From Seriola aureovittata (Eukaryota > Chordata > Actinopteri > Carangiformes > Carangidae): a stretch of 64,000 bases of DNA. The translations under genes were made by a program, and so were the position numbers. Below, piece by piece: positions 10,368-22,680 of the stretch (position 1 is the stretch's first letter; every line of letters starts with the position of its first letter). The notes beneath the pieces were generated by a model. It worked only from the letters and a program-made list of their open reading frames with translations, did no database searches and was not told the origin of the DNA. The stretch is from positions 21,037,237 to 21,101,236 of the forward strand of contig NC_079372.1 of NCBI RefSeq assembly GCF_021018895.1. The letters run 5' to 3'.

Positions 10368-12967
10368 CTACGTTTGGGTTTGAAAGTAGAGAAGTTTGCG
10401 GAGGAAGTTAAAGGAACCAGGCATTTGCTTATAGAGCCCTTTTGCAGAGTTTTGGGAGACCTCGTGGTTCACCTGCAAATAAGAACAGTTCATAATCAGA
10501 TGTGTCTGTGTTTAAATTTAAAAGCACTAAATGAAATGGTCAGAGGGATTTAATCGGGCCCCAGTTAATTTTGCAGTTTTAACAGAGAAGCTCACCATCA
10601 TCAACATTGTCACTAAGTCATCTGTGGCAGCGTTTTCCTCGAGGATACGGTCCATTGTCTCAACGTACCACGATCCAGACTGGGTGTCTCTCCAAGAAAC
10701 ATAACCTACACACGTCACATGGTCAAAGTGGCGTTAGGAAGACGTTAATATCAAGTCAAGTCGATCTATTGATCTGACTTTACAACGAAGATGAAGTGCT
10801 GCTAAAAGCAAACCAGAGCTGTATCCATTTCTAGCTAACTGTATCTATTGTTAATTGTTTTATTTTATTTTTCTTTATTCTCGTAATATTATGACTTAAA
10901 TTTCTTGGATGAATTTACTCTTAAAAGTATGACTTTGTTCTCCTAAACTCAGATTTTTTTTTCCTTTTCCTAGCTAATTGTATATTATCAATTGTGTTGT
11001 TTGTTTTGTGTTGTTTTTGTTGTTGTCTCTTCTTAGACTGTGCGTCACAATAAATGCATTTCAATATAGTATTTTACTCTGCTGTCATATCTGTAGTGTA
11101 TTGTGATGCTATGATAATGAAAACTGACGGTTTTAATTACTCTGTACATGCAAAACCTCAAAGACAACACACCAGGAAAAGTTGAGTAGGACACCAGAAT
11201 GTCACTCGGCGTGGGCAGAGTGACTCTGGCGTCCGGTTCGTCTGACATGCTCAGAGAGTCGCTGCTGGATGACATGGGAATGGCGTCCGTCTGGTCGTCT
11301 GCTCCGCCGAACGATGGTTTGACCTCATCCGGTGACACCTCAAAACCTGTGTCTCTTTCACCTCAAAGACAAAAGCATTTCCTGTGTGTGAGACACTTGT
11401 AGTTCATGTGTAACTTTTAAATGTTGTAAGACTAAACAGCATGTTCAGTGTTAGCTACCTCCTCCACATGCCTGGATGAAGAAAAGTTTGGGTTTGCCCT
11501 GTAGAGACGGGCAGTGCTGGCCGTTGAGGTAGTTTGTGATGTGCTGAACTGGGACGGACTGTCCATCCACACCATACACAGCACCAGGGAACCGGTTGTG
11601 ACTCACCTAAGAGCATAGATATGAGCACACATCAGGTCTTACATGTCATCAGGATTGGAGCTTGTGTAGGTCAAAGAAAGTTCTGGAGTGTCGACCGACA
11701 GGTCTTACCTCAGTCCCATGTGACAGCATGATAACCACACAGCAGTCATATTGTGAGTGGTCCTCCTTAGACAGAGCTGACAGTTCACGCTTAATTTGCT
11801 GAAATGTGAAGAGAGCTGTTAGCTACATGCTCATAAGCTCACGTGTTTCAGTGAAGTTTCAGACACGGAGGCAGAAGAAATAGTTCTTACTCTTTGTTTC
11901 AAGTTTGTCTTGACTTCGACAATAAAGTTGAGCGCCTTGAATCTTCTCTCCAGCTTGTCACAGTCGATGTTGGAGCCTTTTCGGTTGCTCAATTCACTCT
12001 GAGGTTCAAACTCCACATTGTTTATGATGAGGCAGTGCCCGCATGGGCTGGCATCCATTTTATAGCTCTGACACAGACATACACGGAAAAGGAGGCACAG
12101 ACATAAAATATGATATAAATATGTAATGTAGGATTAAACTGATTGTACAGCAATCTTTGTCCTTTTGTTTGTTGTAACAACTTACCTGTATACTGTCCCG
12201 TCGTTGTCTGCCTGGTGGTCTTGGTCTTATGTGCTCCCTTTCAGGTGCTGTGACATAAGCATCAATATGTGTTAAACATCAAGAAATTTATCAGATTGTT
12301 ACTAATATATAAATTAACTGCATATCTTACATGGACTGGGAGTAGTACTGGGTCTCTGTACTGGATGGACAGGGAGTTCTTTTCTTTGCTTGTCAACATC
12401 CATTGGAGAGGCTGTTAAAGAAACACAGAGCAATTAATGATAAAAAAGTGTTCACATTACAAGAGTTAAAAGCAATTTCCTACTAAGACACAGTTATGAT
12501 ATTAATCCTCATGAGATATACCATAGTATCACACACTCACAAACTGGGAGAGGCTGCAGAACAGGCCGAAGAACCTCGGTGGGTGTCGCGGGCTGTAGAT
12601 GAACTGTTGGAGCTCCATTCTGTAGGAGCTCCGCCAGACTGTGCTGCCCTGTCTCCTGAAGGCACAGCAGAAACAATGGAAAAGCTCGACTCCCGCGGGT
12701 CTCCAAGTCCCGGACCAACTGTCTGGCCTGGTCCCGTCTGGTCCCAGAGCCCTGAAAGGAGAAAGTTTGAGTTTGAGTGTTCGTAAACACCCCACAACCT
12801 GAACCTGAATGCTGCCACCTACATAGCTATCCTACCTTAATCTCATCGATCATGTCCTGGGTGAAAACTCCCTTTTCAAGAAGGCCGTCGTAGAGGTTCG
12901 ATGGGTCCAAGTCTCTCACCAGGTTGGTCCTGTTGCGCTGAAGGATCTTCTTGTGTCTTTCCTCCAT
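10368..12967 (-). CDS. casp9: Caspase-9 (initiator caspase, apoptosome)
   Basis: Ten exons: 12836-12967, 12541-12751, 12331-12411, 12186-12247, 11891-12067, 11709-11798, 11459-11606, 11173-11346, 10596-10705 and 10368-10472. All junctions are GT-AG and in frame; 429 aa against 416 in human. Residues 1 to about 92 are the CARD ([20 protein letters not shown]..., then [18 protein letters not shown]), which binds Apaf-1. The protease domain has catalytic His248 (MLSHGTE) and Cys298 in QACGG, the caspase-9-specific pentapeptide. The small subunit has [21 protein letters not shown] and SGSWYVET. The inter-subunit linker holds candidate cleavage sites QTD321|AIPM and EPD339|A. Caspase-9 cleaves and activates caspases 3 and 7 in mitochondrial apoptosis. 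An in-frame upstream ATG at 13030 would add 21 residues; I chose 12967 because it matches the family N-terminus. It is divergent from dnajc16. Confidence 0.97.
10790..11145. repeat. Interspersed repeat, copy 2 of 2 (casp9 intron 8)
   Basis: Same ordered blocks as 1105-1300, interrupted by an AT-rich stretch (10870-10960) with ATTATGACTT and AGTATGACTTTGTTCTC motifs like those in the foldback repeat at 55810-56230. Confidence 0.5.
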
Positions 12968-14040
12968 TCTCCATCCGACAGTAACGACCTGAGTGAGGAA
13001 GACAGAGGAGCCGTCTTTAAAAAGCTGCAACTGACAAAATATGTGACTGTTGAAAAGTCAGTCGGTATGTTAAAGTGAGCGATGTGATAACAAGTCGCGT
13101 GTAAGAGTGAAATTAGACCTACAGACTACAAATGTTAGAAGTTTCGTCTGTTTCGTCTTGTTTGTGCTCGGTTTCACTCGCCACTTCCGTGTTTACATCA
13201 CCGCTGCCTGTGATTGGTCAACTGAGAGAGCAAATCGCGGAAAAAAATGGGGTGAGTTTGATTCTATTCACCGCGCGCCGCTGCTACGCGGCTACCGTAT
13301 CACAACATATACATGCTGAAAAATCGCGGCGCGACGGGGATAAAAACCGAGAACACACGAACGAAGCAAAAGGTGTCACCGAATACTCACTCTCCCAAAA
13401 TTACTTTCGACGCTGGGCGCCTCCCCCCTCCTCTTCTTCAGCTTATTCTGCTTCGCGGCAGCAGGTTGACAGCTTTGCCCTGGTGATGCTGCTGAACACA
13501 CCCTTCGCGTCTTCACATCAGCGTTAACCGAGACGCCAAGGAGCATTTAAAATCTTCACCAAATATGTGGCGTAGTACCGGTTGACCGCATCTGCTTGAG
13601 GTGACTGGGAAAATGTTGAGCTGTTTCGTGGAGACAGCTAGCCACTGTATCAACGCAAATAACCCTAATGGGGAAAAAAAATCTGCGTGAACGTTTTTTT
13701 TTATCCCTTAGGAATAACGTTAATGTCACAGTCCAGAAACATGTCAGTAAGATTATGACGTGGTGTTAGCTGTTGCTGTGTTAGTTAGCTGACATATATC
13801 CTAGCCTGCCTAGCTTCTGGTTAGCATGCTATAATGTAATTTTCAGCATCTTTAGCTAACCGGTTGTCTTCATCACACAAACGTCAATATGGTTGAAAGG
13901 CGGTTTAAACTGAGTTTTAATGCAGATAAAGGTTGTATTGTTATTTCAGGTGTAGTCCACTTTAACTTGATGGTGATATATATGTATATAAACATATTGT
14001 TAATTGTTTGTTGCTCTATGATATGTTAAAGGTAGCTGTG
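12968..14040. promoter_or_regulatory. Shared divergent promoter region of casp9 and dnajc16
   Basis: About 1.07 kb separates the two start codons, which point away from each other. The stretch 13200-13520 is richer in CpG than its surroundings (CGCGCGCCGCTGC, GAAAAATCGCGGCGCGACG) and has an inverted CCAAT box at 13213-13217 (ATTGG in TGATTGGTCA). No TATA box is evident. dnajc16 probably has a noncoding first exon here, spliced to an acceptor near 13950 (TTATTTCAG) or 14025. Transcription starts cannot be placed from sequence alone. Confidence 0.6.
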
Positions 14041-17000
14041 ATGGCAGGGTCAAAGATGTCTTTGCTGCTGGCTGTAGTGCTGGTCCTCTCAGTGCTGCTT
14101 ACAGGAGCAACCCATGCCGGGCCTGAGATGGACCCATACAAAATCCTAGGAGTAACCAGGAGTGCAAGCCAGGCTGAAATCAAGAAAGTCTACAAGCGCC
14201 TTGCAAAAGAATGGTATATATTTTCACCAGACGCTCACCTGTTGAAATTAAAATACATTCACTTCTTAACTAACAGGTGTCTTTTTCTCAAGGCATCCAG
14301 ACAAAAACAAAAATCCAGGTGCTGAGGATATGTTCATCAAGATTACCAAATCTTATGAGGTTGGTCACATTTCAAAAATGTGGTCCATCAACTGATGTAT
14401 CATGGCGTGTGTGTGTTGACTCTGATAAATGCCAGGAACATACAGTATATATTATGAATGACTGGAAGATGTTGTGTCGTATTGATGTTTGTTCCACCCA
14501 ACATTCAGATCTTATCCAACGAAGACAAACGTGCCAATTATGACCGTTACGGGCAAACTGATGACACCCAGCCTTACAGCAGCGGTCGCTATGGTCATCG
14601 CCACGACAGCTTCTACTTCGACGAGTCTTTCTTCAACTTTCCCTTCAACAGCAAAACCCACAGAGACTTTGCTGACAGCAAGTACACGCTGCACTTTAAC
14701 CAGTACATCAACGACGTGGTGCCCGACAGCTACAAGAGGCCGTACCTGATAAAGATCACCTCTGACTGGTGCTTCAGCTGCATCCACATCGAGCCCGTCT
14801 GGAAAGAGGTGGTGCAGGAGATGGAGACTCTAGGTGTGGAAATGACCCAGCTGCTGCCCTGCCCTTTATGAAGTTTCACAGAGTGAGTTGAAGAGGTTGA
14901 TGTGGATATCCTGTCTTTGCAGGTGTTGGAATCGGCGTGGTGGATGTTGGCTACGAGAGACGGTTAGCCAATCACCTGGGAGCTCACCGCACCCCATCAA
15001 TACTTGGAGTCATCAATGGCAAAGTGACGTTTTTCCATTATGCTGTTGCGAAGGAGCATCTGAGGCAGTTTGTAGAGGACCTTCTTCCTCAGAGGCTTGT
15101 GGAGCGGGTAAATATCTGCCTGTCTTCTCGTAAACACAGTATATTCTGCAGGATGTTACATAATTTGTTTCAGATTAAGATTCAGACTTTATTTATCACA
15201 AGAAGGGCAATTCCTTTACAGCTCACCCAGTCCATACACACAACTTCAGAACTCACAGGCAGATCAGTTCATGTCAGAGGCAACAGATCAACATAGGAGG
15301 GTCAAACTAAGGAACAACATGCAGGAATAAGTCAAATAAATAAGAGTAACACAAGTACAATAGATAAAAATAACACATTATGTTGCAGTTTCTATGGTGA
15401 TAGATAATAGAAATACTTTAATTAATGAATGAATGAATAATGAATTAATGAAATTTAAATTAAAATATATTTATATATAATTAAAATGGCAACTGTTGAC
15501 GTTTAGTAGCCTGATAGCAGAAGGAATGAAGGACGTGGAGCAGCGGTTTGTTCTCCCATTGTAACACTGACCTCAGGACATTACAGTAAATTCATTTGAC
15601 ATAACATGGACAAATCAACAATCAATTAAACCAGCAAATAAATGAGAAAGTTAGAAAACTTTCAATGAATGATTGATAGAAATGTACCCATATACATACA
15701 CCAAATTAAGAAAATGAGAAAAAAGAAAAGAAAAAAGCAGATGTATATATGTTTATCTACACTCACACATACTCTCCTACACATCTCCGTACTCAGGTGT
15801 ATATACGATATATATACCTATACGATATCAACCACAAAACCCACATACATACATCCTCCAACTTATAAAAAAAGAAAACTAAAAAACTGCCTGCATACAT
15901 GGACACCTGTAACTTAGGGCGGGATGGATTGTTTACATTTATCAAAATGAATGAAACAGTTTTGTTTTTTCTTCTTTTTTTTCAAATTTCAGGTCACAGA
16001 CAAGAATGACCTGCAGTTCTTGAACAGCTGGCACGAGCTCAACAAGCCACACGTGCTTCTGTTCGACCAAGTGCCTGTAGTTCCCCTCTTATACAAAGTA
16101 GGCTCTTTTTTTTTATTTGAAATGTACCTCTATGTAACTGCGTCACTAAAACAAACATGTCAATAATTTATCACTGCATCTCCGTAGCTGACAGCTTTTG
16201 CGTATAAAGACTACCTGCAGTTCGGCTATGTGGACCAGGGCCTCTCAGAGACGGCCAATCTGCAGAAACAGTTCAATATCAACACTTACGCTCCGACCAT
16301 GCTGGTCTTCAAAGAGAACATCGACAAGCCTGCTGACATTATACAGGTCAATCACAGCAATATGGAGCCTGAGGACATAAAGTAGATCCGTTCACTGTTG
16401 TTTTTACAGTGAAGTAGTTCCACTTTGCTCTTTTTTTTTACGTGGTTATGTTTGTTCTCTGCAGGCTAAAGGAATGAAAAAGCAAATTATCGACGAGTTC
16501 ATGTCAAACAACAAATTTCTGCTCGCTCCGAGGCTGGTCAATCAGAAGCTGTTTGACGAGCTCTGTCCTGTCAAACAGTTCCACAGACGCAGGAAGTAAG
16601 AGAACCAAACATTTTCTCTTTTTTTTTTTTTTTAAACATCTGTTCACACCTGATAAGTTAACGAGAGAAAATTAAAATATGAAACCGAAGTGTCAAATTA
16701 AAAATTCAGGTATTTTAAGTTACGCAGTGTGTGTTCACCTACGTCCTGTAACGTCCGTCCTTTCCCTCAGATACTGTGTCCTGCTGATGACACGGGACGA
16801 AGAGACCTTTTCTTTTGGGAACCAGGCGTTTCTCTCGTTTGCCTCCGCCAACACCAAGGAAGTCGTTAGGTTCGCCTACGTGTACCAGCGGCTACAGCAA
16901 CCGCTGTGTGACATCCTCATGCAGAACAAGGACAGCGCACAGTCACCACCACAGGTACACACAAACGCACACACACACACGCACAAACGCACTTCCAACA

Positions 17001-18785
17001 CTACAACTGCCACTTTCACCATGAAGCTACATTTGAGAGTTGGCATTGCTTTAGGTTGTGCACCATGAAATTAATTCATTGTAGCAGGATAATGTATTAA
17101 CAAGTAAGCTAGACCACCTCAAACCATATGTGATGTCTAATGCTAAAAACCTGATTCCAAGCTCTGCTTTGATAAACACATCACTTCTGTTTTTAAAAAT
17201 AGTTACTATAACTCAGTAAAGACTTCTGTACAGTATATATAAGCCCATAAAACAAAAAAACAAAAAACGGTCCTTTAATTTTTCCTTATTTTATATATAA
17301 AAACAGTGTGAACCATAATAAAGAAGGAAAATATCAACCCAGAAAGTTGCACACGTTTGTTTGAGTTGTTCTGGAGGTGATTTGAAGTTTCTATCTTTAT
17401 CTGATCATGAGTTCTGCTCATTCTTTGGAGCAGTATTTATGGGTGTTTTTTGTCTGCTCCTTGAAAAATCAAGGCTCTTAGATCACAGACCTTATTCACT
17501 GGCACTCAGCTCCTGGATCACTCAGACCTGGAAGCACATCTCTCCCCTTTGTCCCACAGTCACCACTAAGGATGTTTTCACACCTACAGTTCATTTGCTC
17601 TGCTCCACATCAGTTGATGAGTTTGTAAAATACAAGAGAACCAGAATGCATCATTACAAACCAGGTGAGAATGTTCTCTCCTCTTATTGGTCAGATTGTC
17701 TGGCGCAGGGAAGTAAACACAGGGAAGGATGTTACAGGAACCGTCAAGCTCAAACTTGTGAGTTCCCCTGCTGGTGGGGTCGGAGCCAGTTCCACTTCCT
17801 CTAAAGGGTCTTGGTGCGATTGTTTTGGTCTGATTACTGTTTTCTCATCTGCATAAACGAATCGTACTGAGAGGGAAAACCCAACCAGGGTTCTAGAGCA
17901 GGTGTGAAAGCACCTTGAAACGATAAGGTGACAGAGACTTTGCTCCAAAATGATGGAACCAGTTTCCTTTAGAAATCAGATGAGCTTTTTATTCACTGGC
18001 CTTTTTAGCTTGTCACCTTTTACTCCATTTTCATGTTCATTATTGTGTATTTGCTCCTTTTTATTTTCTTGTATGTTTACATGTTTTTGTATGCAGTATA
18101 TTTACTATGCTTTTCTTGTGTTTTACTTATTCTGTACATTTGTTTTACTTGCTTTTATTTATCTTAATTGTCCTTTGTACAGCACTCAGTTCAAGGATTA
18201 TTCCTCACTGCCCAAACAAACTTTTTGGAAAAACTATAATATAACTCCATATAACTCTAATTAAAAAACAAAAATAAAAACTCAATTTTTTTTTCACTCA
18301 AGAGTAAAAAGTCCTTTTTTTTGGTATTTCTTTAAAAGATGATTAGATGATTCATACTTCATACATAAAGGGTGCACTGGTCATGATCCATAGCACTGGA
18401 CTGAGAGCCTCTTTGAAACTGTCTGGTGTGTGTGTATGTGTGTGTGCGTGTGCGCAGGTGGTGATCCTGGAGAGGCGTAACGCTGCAGGGAAGGCCTTGT
18501 TTAAACCCGTGACCGCCTGGAACGGCAGTGAAGAAGACAAACAACGTCTTCTGGACGAGCTGGAGCGACTTCAGAAGGACCCGTCCATCCTCATCCACGA
18601 CGCCATGCTGCCTGAGCTCAACAATGAGTTTGCATCGGTAAGTTCTCTGTGAGTTAAAATGGAGGGTTTGAACGAGTGCTGGGCGATTAATCTAATGTTG
18701 TTTTTAATAAGGATTTTTGTCTTTCCAACGATTATGAAAACAAGATAATGAAGATGTCAATTTTCACCCCACCCCTGCAAAAACC

Positions 18786-18821
<36 letters not shown>

Positions 18822-21473
18822 TCCACTTTCTGTTTACGCTTCGGCGTACGTTAGCAACATATGAACATATGTAGGAGTGCGTCATCTTGAGCAGTTTGCT
18901 GGTTCACAGACTTTCTATACATACTCTGGAGAGACCATGTCCTGGTTGGCTGCTGTCCCAGATATATCTCAGATATCTTTAACTTATATCAGATATATAA
19001 CCAGAAAAAATATAAATCTGTTTTTTTTATTTTATGTTTTTCTTTTTTGATAGTGCTTGATATTAGCTTTACTGTCTACATGCATGCTGCCAGGGTTGAT
19101 GTGTTGTAGTTGATCTTATTTATTTTGATCTATTTTATTTTTAATCATTTTTATATTATATATTTAATTGTATATTTACATATATATTATTTATTATTTT
19201 ATTTATTTATCTAATTATTTTAAATATATTTTTTATTTGTTTTTCCGTTGAATTGTATTTAAAACGTTTTTTTTAAAAGCGTGGTGTTTTCAAAATCAAT
19301 GAGTAATATCGTTAAATAATCATGATCTGAATATTAATCAAATTAATCGTGATTATGATTTTTGTCACAGTCGAGCAGCCGTGCAACAAACTGTGTAACC
19401 AGTATTCTTACAACCAGGTACTGTTTGTTAAATATCCACCACCAAAGGTAATGGTTACTAAACGTGGTGCTCTCACTCCGTAGATGTTTGTAATCCGATG
19501 GATCTACGCGTCATACGATTACCTCTCTGAAGTCATCGATGATATTCTGCACAACAACTGGTAGGTAGAAATCTGAAGTTTCGTCCAGTTCAGCAGTTCC
19601 ATGTAAATGTTAATATTTGATGTGACAAATTAAACATTTATAAAGTTTGAAATTGCTCTACACCAGTACTTAACTTTCATGCGAGCTTTCCTCTCCATGT
19701 CATGGAAGAACACACTCTTGAGATGTAAATAAATACAGTGTGCTGTGTGTGATGACCTGCAGGCGTGAGATGATGCCTCTTCTGTCCCTCATCTTCTCTG
19801 CCTTGTTCATCTTGTTTGGAACTGTGGTGATCCAGGCCTTCAGGTTGGTTGCTTTACTGCACACGTTTCACTAGACCACCAACTCTGTAACTATAGCAAC
19901 AGCGTCATCTTTTCACCGTATAAACAAAAGCTAAAGACGAGCCAAAGAAAACAGCTGTAATGCTTTTAATTTTACTTTGCTTCATCTGTGCTTTCCCTTT
20001 GTTTTTCAGTGACTCAAGTGAAGATAAACAGACAAAACCAAAAGCAAAGGATGGAACAAAAGCAGAGAATGGGTCACCAGGGAGCGGTGCTTCAAGGCAA
20101 GAACACATTTAACATTTCACGCTCTACTGAGCGCAGGATTTATCTTTGTGTTTTTAAGATTCAATAATATCAAACACTGCGATATTTCCTGCCATATGCA
20201 ATTTTTTTCTTTCACTTTTCTGCACTTCTGCCAAGTCTGCCCGTCATTTCACTGCTTTGTGACAAATAAAACTTTTTACTGCTGTTAAGTGGCGGCATCA
20301 CTTATACCTGAAACATAAAATACAATAATATAATTATATATTATTGAGGAAAAAAAACACCTGAAACATAAAATTTTATATATTGCGATATTTGGGTTGG
20401 ACTGTTTAAAAAAAAAAAAAAAAAAAAAACTTAACGCAGCAGTTGCTACTAAAATATGTTTAAACTTGAAAGGCTGGGGTCTTCACAACTGATTACTCTA
20501 CTGAGATATTATTTTTATTTATTAGTATTTATTGCTAATTTTGTATCTTGCCTGTTGAATTCATGTCTGGACTGATGGGACAGATGTTTTTGAACCATTT
20601 AATAATTATTTTAGTGTTTTAGGATTTGGGTATCTTGTGGCTGAAAATAAAATGAGATGAATTGAGATGTTACATTTTGGATATCATTTTGGATATATTG
20701 TCTTTTATCGCTGTAAATTTTGATAAAGCTCAATGTTTTTGCTGTTGGCTTTAGTCGGCCCCCTAAGAAGAATTTTGTGGAGGTGACGGAGCTGACGGAT
20801 ATCACTTACATGAGCAACCTGGTGAAGCTGAGGCCAGGACACATGAACATAGTGCTGGTGCTCACCGACGCCTCCAAGAACATCCTCCTCAGCAAGTTTG
20901 CCAAAGAGGTCTACTCCTTCACAGGGTGAGCGAAACAAACATCCTTCATGGAACAAATGAACTCCATTATATGAGCATTAAATTATTGATACTTCATGAC
21001 ATCTGTTCTTTCTTCTCTCTCCCAGGAGCCTGACGCTGCATTTCTCCTTCCTGAATATTGACAAGCACAGCGAGTGGATGAACACGCTGCTGGAATACGC
21101 CCAGGACGCCATGCAGATCGACGCAGACGAGGACGACGGTGGAGACCACAAGATGGACTACACCGGCTACGTGCTGGCACTTAATGGCCACAAGAAATAT
21201 CTCTGTCTGTTCAAGCCCGTCTACACCGGGGAAGACCTTGAAGGTAAGTCATCTGAGGACGAAGGGGCCACTACAGGGGGGAGATCGAGGTCCAGTTCCC
21301 GCGACGACCACCCGCCGCGCAAATCCAACCGGTCCCGCAGCATCTCCACCCTGCAGATCCACCACAAACTGGACCGCCTGGGGTTGTGGATGGAAAGGCT
21401 CATGGAGGGAACTTTGCCCCGCTACTACATCCCGTCCTGGCCCGGACTGGACAAGATCACCCCCTGTAAATAG
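14041..21473 (+). CDS. dnajc16: DnaJ homolog subfamily C member 16 (ER J-domain/thioredoxin-like protein)
   Basis: Fourteen coding exons: 14041-14213, 14293-14359, 14509-14833, 14923-15107, 15993-16097, 16188-16346, 16465-16595, 16771-16954, 18458-18637, 19484-19560, 19763-19843, 20010-20096, 20755-20925 and 21026-21473. They join in frame to 790 aa (human 782). Residues 1-26 are a signal peptide. The J domain (about 29-94) has HPD at 59-61, the Hsp70-stimulating motif. A thioredoxin-like domain follows with CFSC at 168-171. A membrane helix lies at about 533-555 (LLSLIFSALFILFGTVVIQA). The conserved C-terminal block includes VEVTELTDITYMSNLVKLRP and DYTGYVLALNGHKKY. The family is an ER membrane protein implicated in autophagosome size control. 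The intron after 20096 starts with GC, not GT. In the last exon a GTAAGT at 21244 is read through in frame. The upstream in-frame ATG at 14008 is less likely because the signal peptide fits the 14041 start. Confidence 0.98.
15171..15560. repeat. Probable LINE-derived tail in dnajc16 intron 4
   Basis: AGATTCAGACTTTATTTATC...GAAGGGCAATTC followed by AGCCTGATAGCAGAAGGAAT resembles the 3' region of fish non-LTR elements ('actttatt... gcctgatggcagagggaag'). Degenerate, no coding capacity. The 15590-15900 stretch after it is AT-rich with ACATACAT runs. Confidence 0.4.
17568..17916. mobile_element. MITE with TTTCACACCT terminal inverted repeats
   Basis: About 350 bases in dnajc16 intron 8 are bounded by AAGGATGTTTTCACACCT at the left and the inverse of CAAGGTGCTTTCACACCT at the right. 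There is no transposase. Size and terminal inverted repeats fit a non-autonomous DNA transposon. The target duplication is not clear. Confidence 0.65.
18676..19390. repeat. Interspersed repeat with ATTAATCGTGATTATG end
   Basis: It begins GGGCGATTAATCTAATG and ends AATTAATCGTGATTATG...GTCGAGCAGCC, the ends of a repeat I recall as common in fish genomes. The interior holds the poly-C tract and a T-rich stretch. In dnajc16 intron 9. Confidence 0.45.
18788..18830. repeat. Poly-C homopolymer (about 43)
   Basis: Uninterrupted C run. The length is probably inaccurate in any assembly. Confidence 0.95.
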
Positions 21474-22680
21474 ACGGAAGGACTTAGTATTTATCTACCG
21501 TCACACAGACATGGTTTCCCTCTCGTGTTCTGCTGAAGTTAGGCTAGAGCTGCCTTTTTTTTTTTTGCATTTGAGATATTTATAGTTAAAGAAGTCTTTA
21601 AAAGTTGGGTCAATATTACAAACTTGACATTAGTGTAACTACTGTGGGACAGGTCCTTTAGCGAACCCCCTCTAACACTCATTGCATGCTGTTTTCAACT
21701 GTTGCTAGTCTTATTTTATCCAGGCAGATGTTGCTGCAGCTGCAGCTGCTGCTGCCACTGCCTTGTGAACAGGCAACAGAATCACTGTGGCCACATGTGC
21801 TCTCCTGCCCTCAGGACCATCAGTCACTGTTACTAACCGAGGCAGGAAAACTACTGTAGTGTTCATTGATGAAAACTGTGAATAGAGATGCATGTCTCTA
21901 ACACTAAATGTCTTTGCCTTTTTATGCATCTCTGCCCATTTCTATTTATCTAGTTTTTTTAGTTTTAGATTTTCTCCTGAATGCTAACTCGCTTACACAA
22001 TATAGCAAACTGCTGTAATGACATTTTTGCCTTTTACCTGGACCTCAAGGGGTTATCCGTGTTCTTCCTGATCATATGATTGCAGAAAAAGAAAATTAAT
22101 ACCTGTTTTGTTACATGGAAACTGTTGCAGCTGTGGTTTATAAATGTACGTCACTACAAACAAGAATTATTTAGCTATTTAAAAACCTCAGTTAGCCAGT
22201 AGCTTTATGTAGCAACCCTAACAAGCAGGCTGTGTATTTCATGTCCTGAATGTTTTCATACGTCATCGTCATGTCATCTTGAATTACGACAAACACATGA
22301 CAGTGAGGTCAAACTTAGTTTGTGCTTGCTTGATTTATTAATTTGTTTTGTCCGCATCAAGTGGAAAAATGTCATTAATCAAATTTTGTTGGTACTATGT
22401 TATGTAAATATTATACATAATCATGTTATCTATAGGACCTGTATTTTAAAGAGTATGTAACTTGAAAGAAAAGGTGAATGTTTTACATGGATTTATCAAA
22501 ATGCTGTAGTTATGTTTTTTTTTCTAGTTCTCATGAAAATTTTCTTTTGCGAGTTAGTGTAAAAAGAACTGTCTGCTACTGTCAGATGTTTCAGTTGGTC
22601 TTCAGTAGTGTGTTTATCCTCTTGTTGGTTGTAATAAAATGCTTTATGTTTATTAATTAAAACAATATAAAGTTTTAATT
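21474..22680 (+). other. dnajc16 3' untranslated region
   Basis: No coding signal after TAG at 21473. It includes a CTGCAG-rich run at 21732-21762. An AATAAA at 22633-22638 (TTGTAATAAAATGC) is the best polyadenylation signal on the plus strand, giving a 3' UTR of about 1.2 kb. The extent is inferred. Confidence 0.6.

Noticed and set aside
12496..12786. Plus-strand open frame across casp9 exon 2
   Set aside because: Shadow of the CARD exon.
21244..21249. GTAAGT as a splice donor in the last dnajc16 exon
   Set aside because: The frame reads through to a conserved C-terminal block (LWMERLMEG, YYIPSWPGLD) and a stop, so no intron is needed.
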